A model generated the notes under the pieces. The model saw nothing but the letters and a program-made list of their open reading frames with translations, did no database searches and was not told where the DNA came from. Positions 42,505 through 51,192 of a stretch of 64,000 nt of DNA are shown piece by piece (the stretch's first letter is position 1; every line of letters begins with the position of its first letter). Location: NCBI RefSeq assembly GCF_001905095.1, contig NZ_LWLS01000002.1, forward strand, positions 1 to 64,000. Direction: 5' to 3'. Source of the DNA: Micromonospora sp. CB01531. Lineage in GTDB: Bacteria; Actinomycetota; Actinomycetes; Mycobacteriales; Micromonosporaceae. Position numbers and translations under genes: made by a program.

Positions 42505-44121
42505 GTGAGCGCCCCGGTATCCCGGCCCCACTACAGCCGCCGCGACTTCCTGCGCCTAAGCGGGATCATCGGTGCGGCCGCCGCCGTGACCGCCAACATC
42601 TCCGCCTGTGAATCCGGACCGGCCTCGACGAGTTCGGTCGGTGCCGGTGCCGACAAGGACCTCGTCACCGCGGTCATCGGCTACGGCAACGACCAGAGCT
42701 GGGACCCGACGATGACGGCGTCCGCCTTCACCATGGCCGCCCACAACCACATCTACGAGGGCCTCGTCGGGACCGACCCGATCAGCCGCCAGCCGTACCC
42801 GGGGCTCGGCACCGAACTCCCCACCGACCTGCAGGCCACCTCGTGGAAGTTCACCCTGCGCGACGGGGCGAAGTGGCACGACGGCCAGCCGGTCACGGTC
42901 GACGACGTGCTGTTCACCTTCGAGCGGGTGCTCAACCCCTCGACGCTGGTCAGCTCCTTCTTCCGCGCCTGGCTCAAGGAGGTCCGGAAGGTCGACGACA
43001 AGAGCGTCGAGCTGGTGTTCAACTTCCCCTTCCCGGACGCCCTGCCCCGACTGTCGATCGCGAAGATCATGCCGAAACACGTCTACGGCGTGGCGGGCGG
43101 CTGGGACGCGGCCAAGGCAGGCAAGGCGGTCGGCTCCGGGCCGTACCGGCTGACCGCACACAACCCCAAGTCCAACAGCACCTTCGAGGCGTTCGCCGAC
43201 TACAACGGCCCGCGCAAACCCCGCTTCAAGAAGATGAACTGGCTGTCGATCGTCGACAGCTCCGCCCGGGTCGCCAAGATCTCCGGCGGATCCGCCGAGG
43301 CGCAGATCGCGGACAACATCCCGTACGCCAACATCGACCAGCTCAGGAAGTCCGGCCTCACCGTCGAGGGCGGCAAGGGCATGAACCACATGTTCCTGAT
43401 GTTCAACACCGGCACCAAGCCGTTCGACGACGTCCGGGTCCGCCAGGCGCTGCTCTACGCCATCGACACCGGCAAGATGATCGAGGTCGCCCTCAAGGGG
43501 CACGGCACCCCGTCGACCAGCTTCCTCAACGAACAGAACCCGTCCTACGCCAAGGCGAAGACCGTCTACGCCTACGACCCGGCCAAGGCCAGATCGCTCC
43601 TCGCGGCCGCCGGGGTGACCAACCTGTCGATCACCCTCATGGCGGTCAACGTCAGCTGGATCGCCGACTGCCTGCCCACCATCGCCAACTCGTGGAACGC
43701 GATCGGGGTCAAGACGACGCTGCAACCACAGGACACCAGCGCGCTGTTCACCAAGATGGACCAGTCCCAGGACTACCAGGTCGTCGCCGCCGCCTCGAAC
43801 CCCAACCAGTTCGGCCTCGACGCCGACCTCATCCTCCGCTACAACTACACGGCCGGCGGCACCTGGATGAAATACACCAAGTGGGACAACAGCGCCGAGG
43901 CGAAGGACCTCTTCGCCATGATGGACCGCGCCACCCGCGAACCGGACCAGGCCCGCAAGCTCGACCTCACCCACCAGTACCTGGATGTCATCGCCGAGCA
44001 GGCCGTGCTCTACCCCGTGGTGCACACCGAACTGATGACCGCCTGGGACCCGAAGAAGCTCACCGGCATCCGCGCCCAGGCCTACCCCGGCATCAACCTG
44101 CTCCAGGCCGAACACGCCTGA
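42505..44121 (+). CDS. ABC transporter solute-binding lipoprotein (SBP_bac_5/Opp family)
   Basis: The 538-residue lipoprotein starts at GTG 42505 behind TAGGAGG. It has a Tat-type signal (SRRDFLRLSGIIGAAAA) and a lipobox NISAC. The mature part is a family-5 binding protein: HNHIYEGLVGTDP, WKFTLRDGAKWHDGQPVTVDDVLFTFER, GSGPYRL and MFNTGTKPFDDVRVRQALLYAIDTGKMIE. This family carries peptides, nickel and also many oligosaccharides. Here the neighbours (aldolase, beta-galactosidase, sialidase) point to a glycan-derived sugar. It is the first gene of an operon with two permease parts, two ATPases and an aldolase. Confidence 0.92.
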   Translation: MSAPVSRPHYSRRDFLRLSGIIGAAAAVTANISACESGPASTSSVGAGADKDLVTAVIGYGNDQSWDPTMTASAFTMAAHNHIYEGLVGTDPISRQPYPGLGTELPTDLQATSWKFTLRDGAKWHDGQPVTVDDVLFTFERVLNPSTLVSSFFRAWLKEVRKVDDKSVELVFNFPFPDALPRLSIAKIMPKHVYGVAGGWDAAKAGKAVGSGPYRLTAHNPKSNSTFEAFADYNGPRKPRFKKMNWLSIVDSSARVAKISGGSAEAQIADNIPYANIDQLRKSGLTVEGGKGMNHMFLMFNTGTKPFDDVRVRQALLYAIDTGKMIEVALKGHGTPSTSFLNEQNPSYAKAKTVYAYDPAKARSLLAAAGVTNLSITLMAVNVSWIADCLPTIANSWNAIGVKTTLQPQDTSALFTKMDQSQDYQVVAAASNPNQFGLDADLILRYNYTAGGTWMKYTKWDNSAEAKDLFAMMDRATREPDQARKLDLTHQYLDVIAEQAVLYPVVHTELMTAWDPKKLTGIRAQAYPGINLLQAEHA

Positions 44122-44198
44122 CGGCCGACGGGCGGCGGCACGACCCACCGCCGCCCGCCCGGACCGCACCCGCCGGAAGCCCCGCCGAGGAGTCCACC

Positions 44199-45158
44199 GT
44201 GGCCGTGATCGCCAGAATGCTGGTCCGCCGCCTGCTCGTCCTGATCCCGCTGCAACTGGGCGTGATCCTCTTCGTCTTCATCATCATGCGGTTCTCGCAG
44301 AACAAGCCCGAGTACGCGTACTTCCAGGGCGCCAACCCCACGCCGGAACAGATCCACCAGTTCCAGGTGGAGAACGGCCTGCTCGACCCGCTGCCCATCC
44401 GCTACCTGCGGTTCGTCGGCGACCTCGCGCACGGCGACATGGGCACCAGCGTCCTGACCCGCGCGCCGGTGCTCGACTCGGTGCTCACCGCACTGCCGCT
44501 GACCCTCCAGCTGACCTTCCTCGGCCTGCTCATCGGCGTGGTCACCGCCCTGCTCTTCGGCGTCACCGCGGCGATCTTCCGGGACCGCTGGCCCGACCAG
44601 CTGATCCGGGTCGTGTCTCTGACCGGCGTCGCCGCGCCGTCCTTCTGGCTGGCCCTGCTGATGATCCAGTACCTGGCGGTCGACACCGGCCTCTTCCCCA
44701 CCGGCGGCTACATCAACCCGGCCGACTCCTACACCGGCTGGCTCCGGTCGCTCACCCTCCCCGCGCTGGCCCTGTCGCTGCCCGTGGCGGCCCAACTGAC
44801 CCGGATCGTCCGGACCTCGATGGTCGAGGAACTGGACAAGGACTACGTCCGCACCGCGATCGGCAGCGGCCTGCCCCCGGTCGTGGTGGTCGGCCGCAAC
44901 GTCCTGCGCAACGCGCTGATCAACCCCCTCACGGTGCTCGGCCTACGGGTCGGCTACCTGCTCGGCGGCGCCGTGGTGATCGAGACCATCTTCTCCCTGC
45001 CCGGCATGGGCAAGCTGATGATCGACGGGGTGACCAACGGCGACCCCGCCGTCGTACAGGGCGTGGTGCTGACCATCGCCACCGGATTCGTCGTGGTCAA
45101 CCTCGTCGTCGACATCCTCTACCTACTGGTGAACCCCCGCCTCAGGAGCGCTGGCTGA
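44199..45158 (+). CDS. ABC transporter permease (DppB-like)
   Basis: The 319-residue protein from GTG 44199 (GAGGAG upstream) has about six transmembrane helices. It carries the BPD_transp_1 EAA-like loop (VEELDKDYVRTAIGSGLPPVVVVGRNVLRNALINPLTVLGLRVGYLLGGAVVIETIFSLPGMGKLMIDG). It is the DppB/OppB-type partner that opens the transporter channel together with the permease half of the next gene. The stop codon overlaps the start of the next gene (TGATG), and the binding protein gene lies 77 nt upstream. Confidence 0.92.
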   Translation: MAVIARMLVRRLLVLIPLQLGVILFVFIIMRFSQNKPEYAYFQGANPTPEQIHQFQVENGLLDPLPIRYLRFVGDLAHGDMGTSVLTRAPVLDSVLTALPLTLQLTFLGLLIGVVTALLFGVTAAIFRDRWPDQLIRVVSLTGVAAPSFWLALLMIQYLAVDTGLFPTGGYINPADSYTGWLRSLTLPALALSLPVAAQLTRIVRTSMVEELDKDYVRTAIGSGLPPVVVVGRNVLRNALINPLTVLGLRVGYLLGGAVVIETIFSLPGMGKLMIDGVTNGDPAVVQGVVLTIATGFVVVNLVVDILYLLVNPRLRSAG

Positions 45159-47122
45159 TGCGCAGACGACTCACCGAACGGCTGGCCCGACCCGGCATCG
45201 GGTTCCGCCGGCTGCCCCCACCGTCCTGGATCGCCCTCGGCATCCTCATCGCCGTCGCCCTCGCCGCGATCCTCGCCCCCGTCATCGCGCCGCACTCCCC
45301 GCTGGCCCAGTTCTCCACCGGCGGCGGCCCGTCGGCCAGCCACTGGATGGGCCTGGACAGCGCCAACCGCGACATCCTCAGCCGGCTCCTGTACGGGGCC
45401 CGCTGGTCCCTGATCATCGGACTCGGCGCGACCGGGCTGGCCCTGCTCGCCGGATCGGTGATCGGCGCCGTCGCGGCCACCTCCCGAAAATGGGTCGACG
45501 AGGCCATCATGCGGGTCCTCGACGTGGTCATGGCGTTCCCCGGCATCGCGCTGGCGGCCGTCCTCGTCGCGGTCTTCGGCGGTGGCGTCGGGGTACTGGT
45601 GGCCGCGATCGGCTTCCTCAACACCCCACCCGTGGCCCGCATCGTCCGGGCCAACGTGCTCGCCCAGTACGGCGAGGACTACGTCGCCGCCGAAAAGATC
45701 ATCGGCGCGCCCACCCCGTACATCCTGGCCCGGCACGTGGCGGTCAACTGCGCCGCACCCATCCTGGTCTACTGCACCGTCACGGTCGCCGATGCGATCG
45801 TCTTCGAGGCCTCGCTCTCCTTCATCGGCGCCGGCGTCCGACCACCCGACCCGTCCTGGGGCAGCGTCATCGCCGACGGCAGGAACCTGGTCCTCCTCGG
45901 CGGCTGGTGGGCGACCATCTTCCCCGGACTGCTGATCCTGCTCACCGTCCTGGCGCTGAACATCCTCTCCGAAGGCATCTCCGACGCCTGGGCGGCACCC
46001 GCCGCCCGCCGCCCCGCCGCCCGCCGCGACAGCGACGTCGACCAGTACGAGCAGGTCCAACCCGGCACCGACGGCATCACCGAACTGCCCGGACTCGCCG
46101 AGGCCGCCCAGCGGCTGGCCCAACGCGCCCGCCCCCTGCCCGACGGCCCACCGATCCTGCAGGTCGGGCAGCTGGCCATCGGCTTCGACGGCCGGCACGA
46201 CGGGGTGGACATCGTCGACGGGATCTCCTTCGACGTCCGCCCCGGGGAGGTGCTGGGCCTCGTCGGCGAATCCGGCTGCGGCAAGTCGCTCACCGCATTG
46301 ACCATCATGGGGCTGCAACCACGCGACGCCCGGGTCCGCGGCAGCGTCCGGTTCGCCGGCAACGACCTGCTGCGGATGTCCCGCGCGGCACGACGCCGGC
46401 TGCTCGGCCACGACATGGCGATGATCTACCAGGACGCCCTCTCGTCGCTGAACCCGGCGATGACCGTCCGCGCCCAGCTCAAGCAGGTCATCCGGCGCGG
46501 CGGCCGGCGCAGCGCGACCGAACTGCTCGAACTTGTCGGACTGGACCCGGCCCGGACGCTCTCCGCCTACCCGCACGAGCTGTCCGGCGGCCAGCGGCAG
46601 CGGGTGCTCATCGCCATGGCCCTGTCCCGGGACCCGAAGCTCATCATCGCCGACGAACCGACGACCGCTCTGGACGTGACGGTCCAGGCCCAGGTGATCC
46701 AGCTGCTGCTGCGGCTGCGGGCCGAACTCGGCTTCGCGCTGATCCTGGTGTCCCACGACCTCGCCCTGGTCGCCGACGTCACCGACCGGGTCGTGGTCAT
46801 GTACGGCGGCCAGATCGTCGAAACCGGGGTGACCGCGTCCCTGGTCGGCGCGCCCGCCCACCACTACGCCCGGGGCCTGCTCGGCTCGGTGCTCTCCCTG
46901 GAAGCCGGGGCGACCAGGCTCACCCAGATCCGCGGTGTGGTGCCGTCCCCCGCCGACTTCCCCGCCGGCTGCCGCTTCGCCGACCGCTGCCCGATGGCGA
47001 CCGAGGTGTGCCGCACGGTCACCCCGGAACTGACCGGCGAGCCGCACCGGCACGCGGCCGCCTGCCACCACCCCGCGATCGAGCTCGCCCAGCCGGTACC
47101 GGCCCAGACGGAGGTCCGATGA
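45158..47122 (+). CDS. Fused ABC permease (DppC-like) and ATPase (DppD-like)
   Basis: The 654-residue fusion has a DppC-type permease (about 1-285; six TM; EAA loop YGEDYVAAEKIIGAPTPYILARHVAVNCAAPIL). A linker rich in Arg/Ala leads to an Opp/Dpp ATPase (about 325-640) with Walker A GESGCGKS, signature LSGGQRQRV, Walker B LIIADEPTTALD and His switch VSHD. The Cys cluster near the C-terminus (GCRFADRCPMATEVC) is the usual Opp/Dpp ATPase tail. Permease-ATPase fusions are known in actinobacteria. A complete transporter arises with genes 44199 and 47119. ATG 45158 overlaps the previous stop. Confidence 0.92.
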   Translation: MRRRLTERLARPGIGFRRLPPPSWIALGILIAVALAAILAPVIAPHSPLAQFSTGGGPSASHWMGLDSANRDILSRLLYGARWSLIIGLGATGLALLAGSVIGAVAATSRKWVDEAIMRVLDVVMAFPGIALAAVLVAVFGGGVGVLVAAIGFLNTPPVARIVRANVLAQYGEDYVAAEKIIGAPTPYILARHVAVNCAAPILVYCTVTVADAIVFEASLSFIGAGVRPPDPSWGSVIADGRNLVLLGGWWATIFPGLLILLTVLALNILSEGISDAWAAPAARRPAARRDSDVDQYEQVQPGTDGITELPGLAEAAQRLAQRARPLPDGPPILQVGQLAIGFDGRHDGVDIVDGISFDVRPGEVLGLVGESGCGKSLTALTIMGLQPRDARVRGSVRFAGNDLLRMSRAARRRLLGHDMAMIYQDALSSLNPAMTVRAQLKQVIRRGGRRSATELLELVGLDPARTLSAYPHELSGGQRQRVLIAMALSRDPKLIIADEPTTALDVTVQAQVIQLLLRLRAELGFALILVSHDLALVADVTDRVVVMYGGQIVETGVTASLVGAPAHHYARGLLGSVLSLEAGATRLTQIRGVVPSPADFPAGCRFADRCPMATEVCRTVTPELTGEPHRHAAACHHPAIELAQPVPAQTEVR

Positions 47123-48144
47123 ACCCCACGACCGGCACCCCCCTGCTGGAACTCGCCGACGTGCACGTCGTCCACCGGGCCCGCTCCGGCGGCATCTTCT
47201 CCCGCGACCGGGTGTACGCCCTGACCGGCGCGGACCTCACGGTGGCGGCCGGCGAGACGGTCGGCGTCGTCGGCGAGTCCGGCTGCGGCAAGTCGACCCT
47301 GGCCCGGGTGCTGGTGGCGCTGCAACGACCCACCGCCGGCACGATCCGCTTCCGTGGCGACGACGTGTGGTCGATGCCGGAGTCGTGGCGCCGGCGCACG
47401 ATCGGCGCGACGACCGGCATGATCTTCCAGGACCCGTCCACCGCGCTGAACCGGCGGCTGCCCGTACGCCGGATCCTGCGTGACCCGCTGGACGTGCACC
47501 GCCGCGGCACGCCGAGCGACCGCGACCGGCGGGTACGCGAGTTGCTCGACCTCGTCGGCCTGCCTTCGAGCTGCGCCGACCTGGTGCCCGGCCAGCTTTC
47601 CGGCGGGCAGCGGCAACGGGTGGCCATCGCCCGGGCCCTCGCCCTGGACCCCGCGCTGGTCGTGGCGGACGAACCGACCAGCGCGCTGGACGTGTCGGTA
47701 CGCGCCCAGATCCTCAATCTGCTGCTGGACCTCAAGGAACAGCTCGGGCTGGCGATGGTGTTCGTCTCGCACGACATCCAGACGGTGCGGCGGATGAGCG
47801 ACCGGGTGGTCACCATGTACCTCGGCCGCATCGTCGAGCAGGCACCCGCCGCATCGGTGCCGCGGCACGCGCGCCATCCGTACACCCGCGCCCTGTTCTC
47901 CGCGACCCCCGGCCTGCTGTCGCCGATCGAACCGATCCCCCTGTCGGGCCTGGTGCCCTCCGCAACCCGGCCGCCGTCCGGCTGTCCGTTCCGCACCCGC
48001 TGCTGGAAGGCCGACGAGACCTGCGCCCGCGAACTCCCCGCGATGCGGGACCTGGCCGGGGGCCACCGCCTCCGCTGTCACCACCCCGTCCAGGACGGCG
48101 CCACCGACCTGGAACTGATCAGCCAAGCACAGGAGCGTTCATGA
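47119..48144 (+). CDS. ABC transporter ATPase (DppF/OppF-like)
   Basis: The 341-residue protein starts at ATG 47119 in ATGA overlap. Walker A GESGCGKST, Q-loop IFQDPSTALNRRLPV, signature LSGGQRQRV, Walker B LVVADEPTSALDVS and His switch VSHDIQ are all present. The C-terminal Cys-rich segment GCPFRTRCWKADETC is typical of Opp/Dpp ATPases. It forms the heterodimer with the ATPase half of the fusion protein. The DHDPS-family aldolase gene overlaps its stop, so transport and first catabolic step are in one transcript. Confidence 0.93.
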   Translation: MNPTTGTPLLELADVHVVHRARSGGIFSRDRVYALTGADLTVAAGETVGVVGESGCGKSTLARVLVALQRPTAGTIRFRGDDVWSMPESWRRRTIGATTGMIFQDPSTALNRRLPVRRILRDPLDVHRRGTPSDRDRRVRELLDLVGLPSSCADLVPGQLSGGQRQRVAIARALALDPALVVADEPTSALDVSVRAQILNLLLDLKEQLGLAMVFVSHDIQTVRRMSDRVVTMYLGRIVEQAPAASVPRHARHPYTRALFSATPGLLSPIEPIPLSGLVPSATRPPSGCPFRTRCWKADETCARELPAMRDLAGGHRLRCHHPVQDGATDLELISQAQERS

Positions 48145-49073
48145 CCATCGCCACCGCACTCACCGGCGTCATCCCTCCCGTCTGCACCCCGCTGACACCC
48201 GACTTCGAGGTGGACACCCGGTCACTCGTCCGGCTCGTGGACCACCAGTTGCAGGGCGGGGTGGACGCCTTGTTCGTGCTCGGCTCCTCGTCCGAGGTGG
48301 CCTTCCTGCCGGACGGCCACCGCCGGATCGTGCTGGACACCGTGATCGGCCACGTCGCCGGCCAGGTGCCGGTGCTCGCCGGGGTGATCGACATGACCAC
48401 GCTACGGGTGCTCGACCACGCCCGGGTCGCGGCGGACGCCGGCGCCGCCGGGCTGGTGGCCACCGCGCCCTTCTACGCCCGGACCCACCCGGTGGAGATC
48501 GACGTGCACTTCCGGACCATCGCGGACCGGAGCGGGCTGCCGCTGTACGCCTACGACCTGCCGGTGTCGGTGCACAGCAAGCTCGGCGCGGACCTGGTGC
48601 TCGGCCTCGCCGCCGACGGGGTGCTGGCCGGGCTGAAGGACTCCAGCGGTGACGACGCCGGCCTGCGGGGACTGCTCCTGGGCCGGCGGGACCGGCCGGA
48701 GATCAGCGGATTCAGCGTGCTCACCGGCTCGGAACTCACCGTCGACTCGGCGCTGTGGATGGGTGCCGACGGAGTTGTACCGGGCCTCGGCAACGTCGAC
48801 CCGCACGGCTACGTCCGGCTCTACCGCGCCGCGGCGGCCGGCGACTGGGCCGCCGCCCGCACCGAGCAGGAGCGGCTGACCCGGCTGTTCGAGCTGGTGT
48901 ACGTGGGCGCGCACCGGATGGGGATGAGTTCGTCTCCGCTCGGTGCCTTCAAGGCCGCGCTGCACCTGCGGGGCATCATCGACCATCCGACGACGGCGCT
49001 GCCCCAGGTGCCGCTGAACAGTGCGGAGACCGCGCGGGTCGGCAAGTACCTGACCGACGCCGGACTGCTCTGA
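48141..49073 (+). CDS. DHDPS/N-acetylneuraminate lyase family aldolase
   Basis: The 310-residue TIM-barrel protein is of the DapA/NanA family. The Schiff-base lysine is K166 (AGLKDSS), the catalytic Tyr is Y138 (LYAYDLP), and the carboxylate-binding GxxSE-type loop is GSSSE (48-52). DapA itself is unlikely because the gene lies in a transport operon with GntR control. NanA (sialic acid to ManNAc plus pyruvate) or a 2-keto-3-deoxy sugar acid aldolase fit better. The nearby sialidase favours NanA, but NanE/NanK/NagA genes are not in the window. ATG 48141 overlaps the ATPase stop. A strong terminator follows. Confidence 0.82.
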   Translation: MTIATALTGVIPPVCTPLTPDFEVDTRSLVRLVDHQLQGGVDALFVLGSSSEVAFLPDGHRRIVLDTVIGHVAGQVPVLAGVIDMTTLRVLDHARVAADAGAAGLVATAPFYARTHPVEIDVHFRTIADRSGLPLYAYDLPVSVHSKLGADLVLGLAADGVLAGLKDSSGDDAGLRGLLLGRRDRPEISGFSVLTGSELTVDSALWMGADGVVPGLGNVDPHGYVRLYRAAAAGDWAAARTEQERLTRLFELVYVGAHRMGMSSSPLGAFKAALHLRGIIDHPTTALPQVPLNSAETARVGKYLTDAGLL

Positions 49074-49075
49074 GC

Positions 49076-49115
49076 GTCGCCGCCGGCCGGGCCCCCGGAC
49101 CGGGCCGGCGGCGAC
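49076..49115. terminator. Bidirectional terminator between aldolase and CE7 esterase
   Basis: Perfect 13-nt arms GTCGCCGCCGGCC (49076-49088) and GGCCGGCGGCGAC (49103-49115) with a 14-nt loop lie between two convergent genes, 3 nt from one stop and 11 nt from the other. Confidence 0.85.
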
Positions 49116-49125
49116 CGCACTCGGC

Positions 49126-50109
49126 TCAGCCGGCGACCGGTGGCACCCGCTTGCCGAGCCAGCGCAACTGCTCCACCCGCTGGAACGCCGCGCCGCCCTC
49201 GTGACCGTTGTACGGCCAGACCACGAGCTCACGATCGGTGCCGGCGTACTGGTGGTAGGCCGCGAACACCGTCGACGGGGGACACGTCCGGTCCATCAGA
49301 GCCACCGAGAGCAGCGCCGGGGCCTGGGCCCGGGACGCGAAGTTGAGACCGTCGAAGTAGCTGAGCGTGCGGAACACCGCTGTCACGTCCCGCCGCCGGG
49401 TCTGCAGGTACGACGCCAGTTCGGCGTACGGCCCGGTGTCGGTGACGTCGACGGCCCGCCGGAAATGGCACAGGAACGGCACGTCCGGCAGGACCCCGGC
49501 CAGCCCGTCGACCAGGCCGGCGACCGCCAGCGCGATCCCGCCACCCTGGCTACCCCCGGCGACCACGATCCGGGTGGCGTCGACCTCCGGCAGCGCCGAC
49601 GCGGTCTCCACCGCCCGTACCGCGTCGGCAAAGACCCGCCGGTAGTAGTAGCGCTCCGGATCGCTGATGCCCCGGGTCAGGAAGCCGTTCGCCTGCGGGG
49701 CGCCGGACGGATCCGGGTCGGGGGTGTCACCGGTGAGTGACCCGGCCGCGCCCTGGCCCCGGGTGTCCATCACCAGGTGGGCGTAGCCGGCGGCGGTCCA
49801 GAACAGCCAGTCGTGCGGCAGGCCACGACCGCTGCCGTAGCCGATGTACTCGACCACGCACGGCAGCGGGCCGGTCCGGTGGCGGGGCAGCAGAAGCCAG
49901 GCGCGTACCGGCTGACCGGCGTACCCGGCGAAGGTGACGTCGTGCGCCTCCACGGTGGCGAGCCCGGCGTCGTACGGCTCCACCCGGGCCGGCCAGGCCG
50001 CGGCGGCGGTCTCCTGGAGCGTTCCGGTCCAGAATTCGTCGAAGTCGTCGGGTTCGGTCCGGGCCGGCCGGTATTCGCGCAGCTGTTCCAGGGGCCAGTC
50101 GCTGAGCAC
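49126..50109 (-). CDS. CE7-family acetyl esterase (acetylxylan esterase/cephalosporin-C deacetylase)
   Basis: The 327-residue alpha/beta hydrolase starts at GTG 50109 with GGAAGGTGA upstream. The CE7 triad is complete: S187 in GGSQGGG, D273 in [10 protein letters not shown] and H303 in YNGHEGG. Further CE7 marks are [36 protein letters not shown] and [26 protein letters not shown]. There is no signal peptide, so it acts in the cytoplasm on imported, O-acetylated sugars. It converges with the aldolase gene and carries an exact copy of the regulon operator about 92 nt upstream. Confidence 0.92.
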   Translation of the reverse strand: MLSDWPLEQLREYRPARTEPDDFDEFWTGTLQETAAAAWPARVEPYDAGLATVEAHDVTFAGYAGQPVRAWLLLPRHRTGPLPCVVEYIGYGSGRGLPHDWLFWTAAGYAHLVMDTRGQGAAGSLTGDTPDPDPSGAPQANGFLTRGISDPERYYYRRVFADAVRAVETASALPEVDATRIVVAGGSQGGGIALAVAGLVDGLAGVLPDVPFLCHFRRAVDVTDTGPYAELASYLQTRRRDVTAVFRTLSYFDGLNFASRAQAPALLSVALMDRTCPPSTVFAAYHQYAGTDRELVVWPYNGHEGGAAFQRVEQLRWLGKRVPPVAG

Positions 50110-50200
50110 AGGTTCACCTTCCGTCGCCAGGGGTCGCGCCAGGGACGGGTGGCGGTGCCCAGTGGGACACCGCCGCACCGTCGGCGCGTCAGCCTACGGG

Positions 50201-50215
50201 GGACATGGGATGTCC
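50201..50215. promoter_or_regulatory. Operator site C, upstream of the CE7 esterase
   Basis: GGACATGGGATGTCC is the reverse complement of the consensus GGACATCCCATGTCC (15 of 15) and has perfect GGACAT/ATGTCC arms. It lies between the esterase and GntR-2 genes, both on the minus strand. Confidence 0.75.
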
Positions 50216-50277
50216 GGAAGGGGCGGTAGACGGATTTGCGCGCGCACCGGGGAAAGGAAGATCCGAGGGCGAGGGAG

Positions 50278-50976
50278 TCAGGCCGGCTGTCGACCCGCCT
50301 CGGTCAGCCACCGCTCCGCCCAGGCGATCCGCGCCTTGACGTCACGGAAGTGCCGGCGCATGGCCTCCTGCGCACCGCTGCCGTCCCGCGCCCGCAGCGC
50401 CTCGACGATGCGCCGGTGGTTGGCGACGATGTCGGCGGCCCGGTCCTCGGGCGGCCCGAGGGCCGGCTCGACCTCGTGGTAGACGTCCCAGAACAGGCCG
50501 ATCAGCTGGAGCACCAACTCGTTGTCGCAGGCCTCGTAGAGCAGCGAGTGGAAGGCCCGGTCCGCCTCTTTGTCCCGGGCCATCGCCGTGACCAGCGCGT
50601 CCAGTGCGGCCAGCTTGGTCTCGCTGATGTCCTGCGCCACCGAGCCGATCAGCCCGATCTCCAGCAACTCGCGGACCGCGACGAGGTCGTGCAGCGCCCG
50701 AACCCCGTGCCCCGGTCGGGTCCGGACCCGGAATGCGAGCGACGGGGTGAGCACGTTCAGCGGGGCGTGGCCGACGAAGGTGCCGAAGCCGTGCCGGATC
50801 TCCACGATGCCGAGCGCCTGCAGCGCCCGGACCGCCTCCCGCACGCTGTTGCGGCTCGCGCCGAGCAGTTCCATCAGCTGGGGCTCGGTCGGCATCGGGG
50901 CGCCGGGGGCCAACTGCCGCTCATGGATGAGCGCGACGATGCGCTCCTGCAGGCTCTCCTTGCCACGTGCCCGCAT
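50278..50976 (-). CDS. FadR-type GntR regulator (GntR-2)
   Basis: The 232-residue protein from ATG 50976 is preferred because GGGAGG lies four bases upstream; GTG 50988 is also in frame. The winged helix (PTEPQLMELLGASRNSVREAVRALQALGIVEIRHGFGTFVG) closely resembles that of GntR-1. The FCD domain shows AFHSLLYEACDNELVLQLIGLFWDVYHE and NHRRIVEALRARDG. It lies divergent from the GH42 gene, with an operator variant upstream of its own start and an exact operator downstream of the GH42 promoter. The likely ligand is a sugar or sugar acid. Confidence 0.9.
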   Translation of the reverse strand: MRARGKESLQERIVALIHERQLAPGAPMPTEPQLMELLGASRNSVREAVRALQALGIVEIRHGFGTFVGHAPLNVLTPSLAFRVRTRPGHGVRALHDLVAVRELLEIGLIGSVAQDISETKLAALDALVTAMARDKEADRAFHSLLYEACDNELVLQLIGLFWDVYHEVEPALGPPEDRAADIVANHRRIVEALRARDGSGAQEAMRRHFRDVKARIAWAERWLTEAGRQPA

Positions 50977-51011
50977 CTTGCCTCCCACACTCCATCTTCT
51001 CCGCGCGCTCC

Positions 51012-51026
51012 TAACATCCCACGTCG
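51012..51026. promoter_or_regulatory. Operator site D, upstream of GntR-2
   Basis: TAACATCCCACGTCG keeps the ACATCCCAcGT core and matches the consensus at 11 of 15 positions, 36 nt upstream of the GntR-2 start. It is the weakest site on the left side of the divergent region. Confidence 0.45.
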
Positions 51027-51074
51027 TGACGGCGACGAAGCGAGGCGGTGGGAAGAATTTACACGGTGACGCCC

Positions 51075-51104
51075 TTGACGGCGATCACGCCCAGTCCGTA
51101 TGTT
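51075..51104 (+). promoter_or_regulatory. Promoter of the GH42 gene
   Basis: TTGACG (51075-51080) and TATGTT (51099-51104) are spaced by 18 nt. The predicted start near 51111 places the exact operator site E immediately downstream. Confidence 0.6.
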
Positions 51105-51119
51105 GCCCGCACCACGTCA

Positions 51120-51134
51120 GGACATCCCATGTCC
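51120..51134. promoter_or_regulatory. Operator site E, upstream of the GH42 beta-galactosidase
   Basis: GGACATCCCATGTCC is an exact consensus copy (15 of 15), extended by A and T to 17 bp of dyad symmetry. It lies just after the predicted transcription start, a classic repressor position. Confidence 0.75.
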
Positions 51135-51192
51135 TGTTTGCCGGAGAAGTTGGGCATTCGGGGCGATGCCGTGGCCGACCGAGGGGGAGCTG

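Noticed and set aside
48141..49073. Housekeeping dapA (lysine pathway)
   Set aside because: The gene overlaps a sugar-type ABC transporter gene and sits in a GntR regulon; a catabolic aldolase is more likely.
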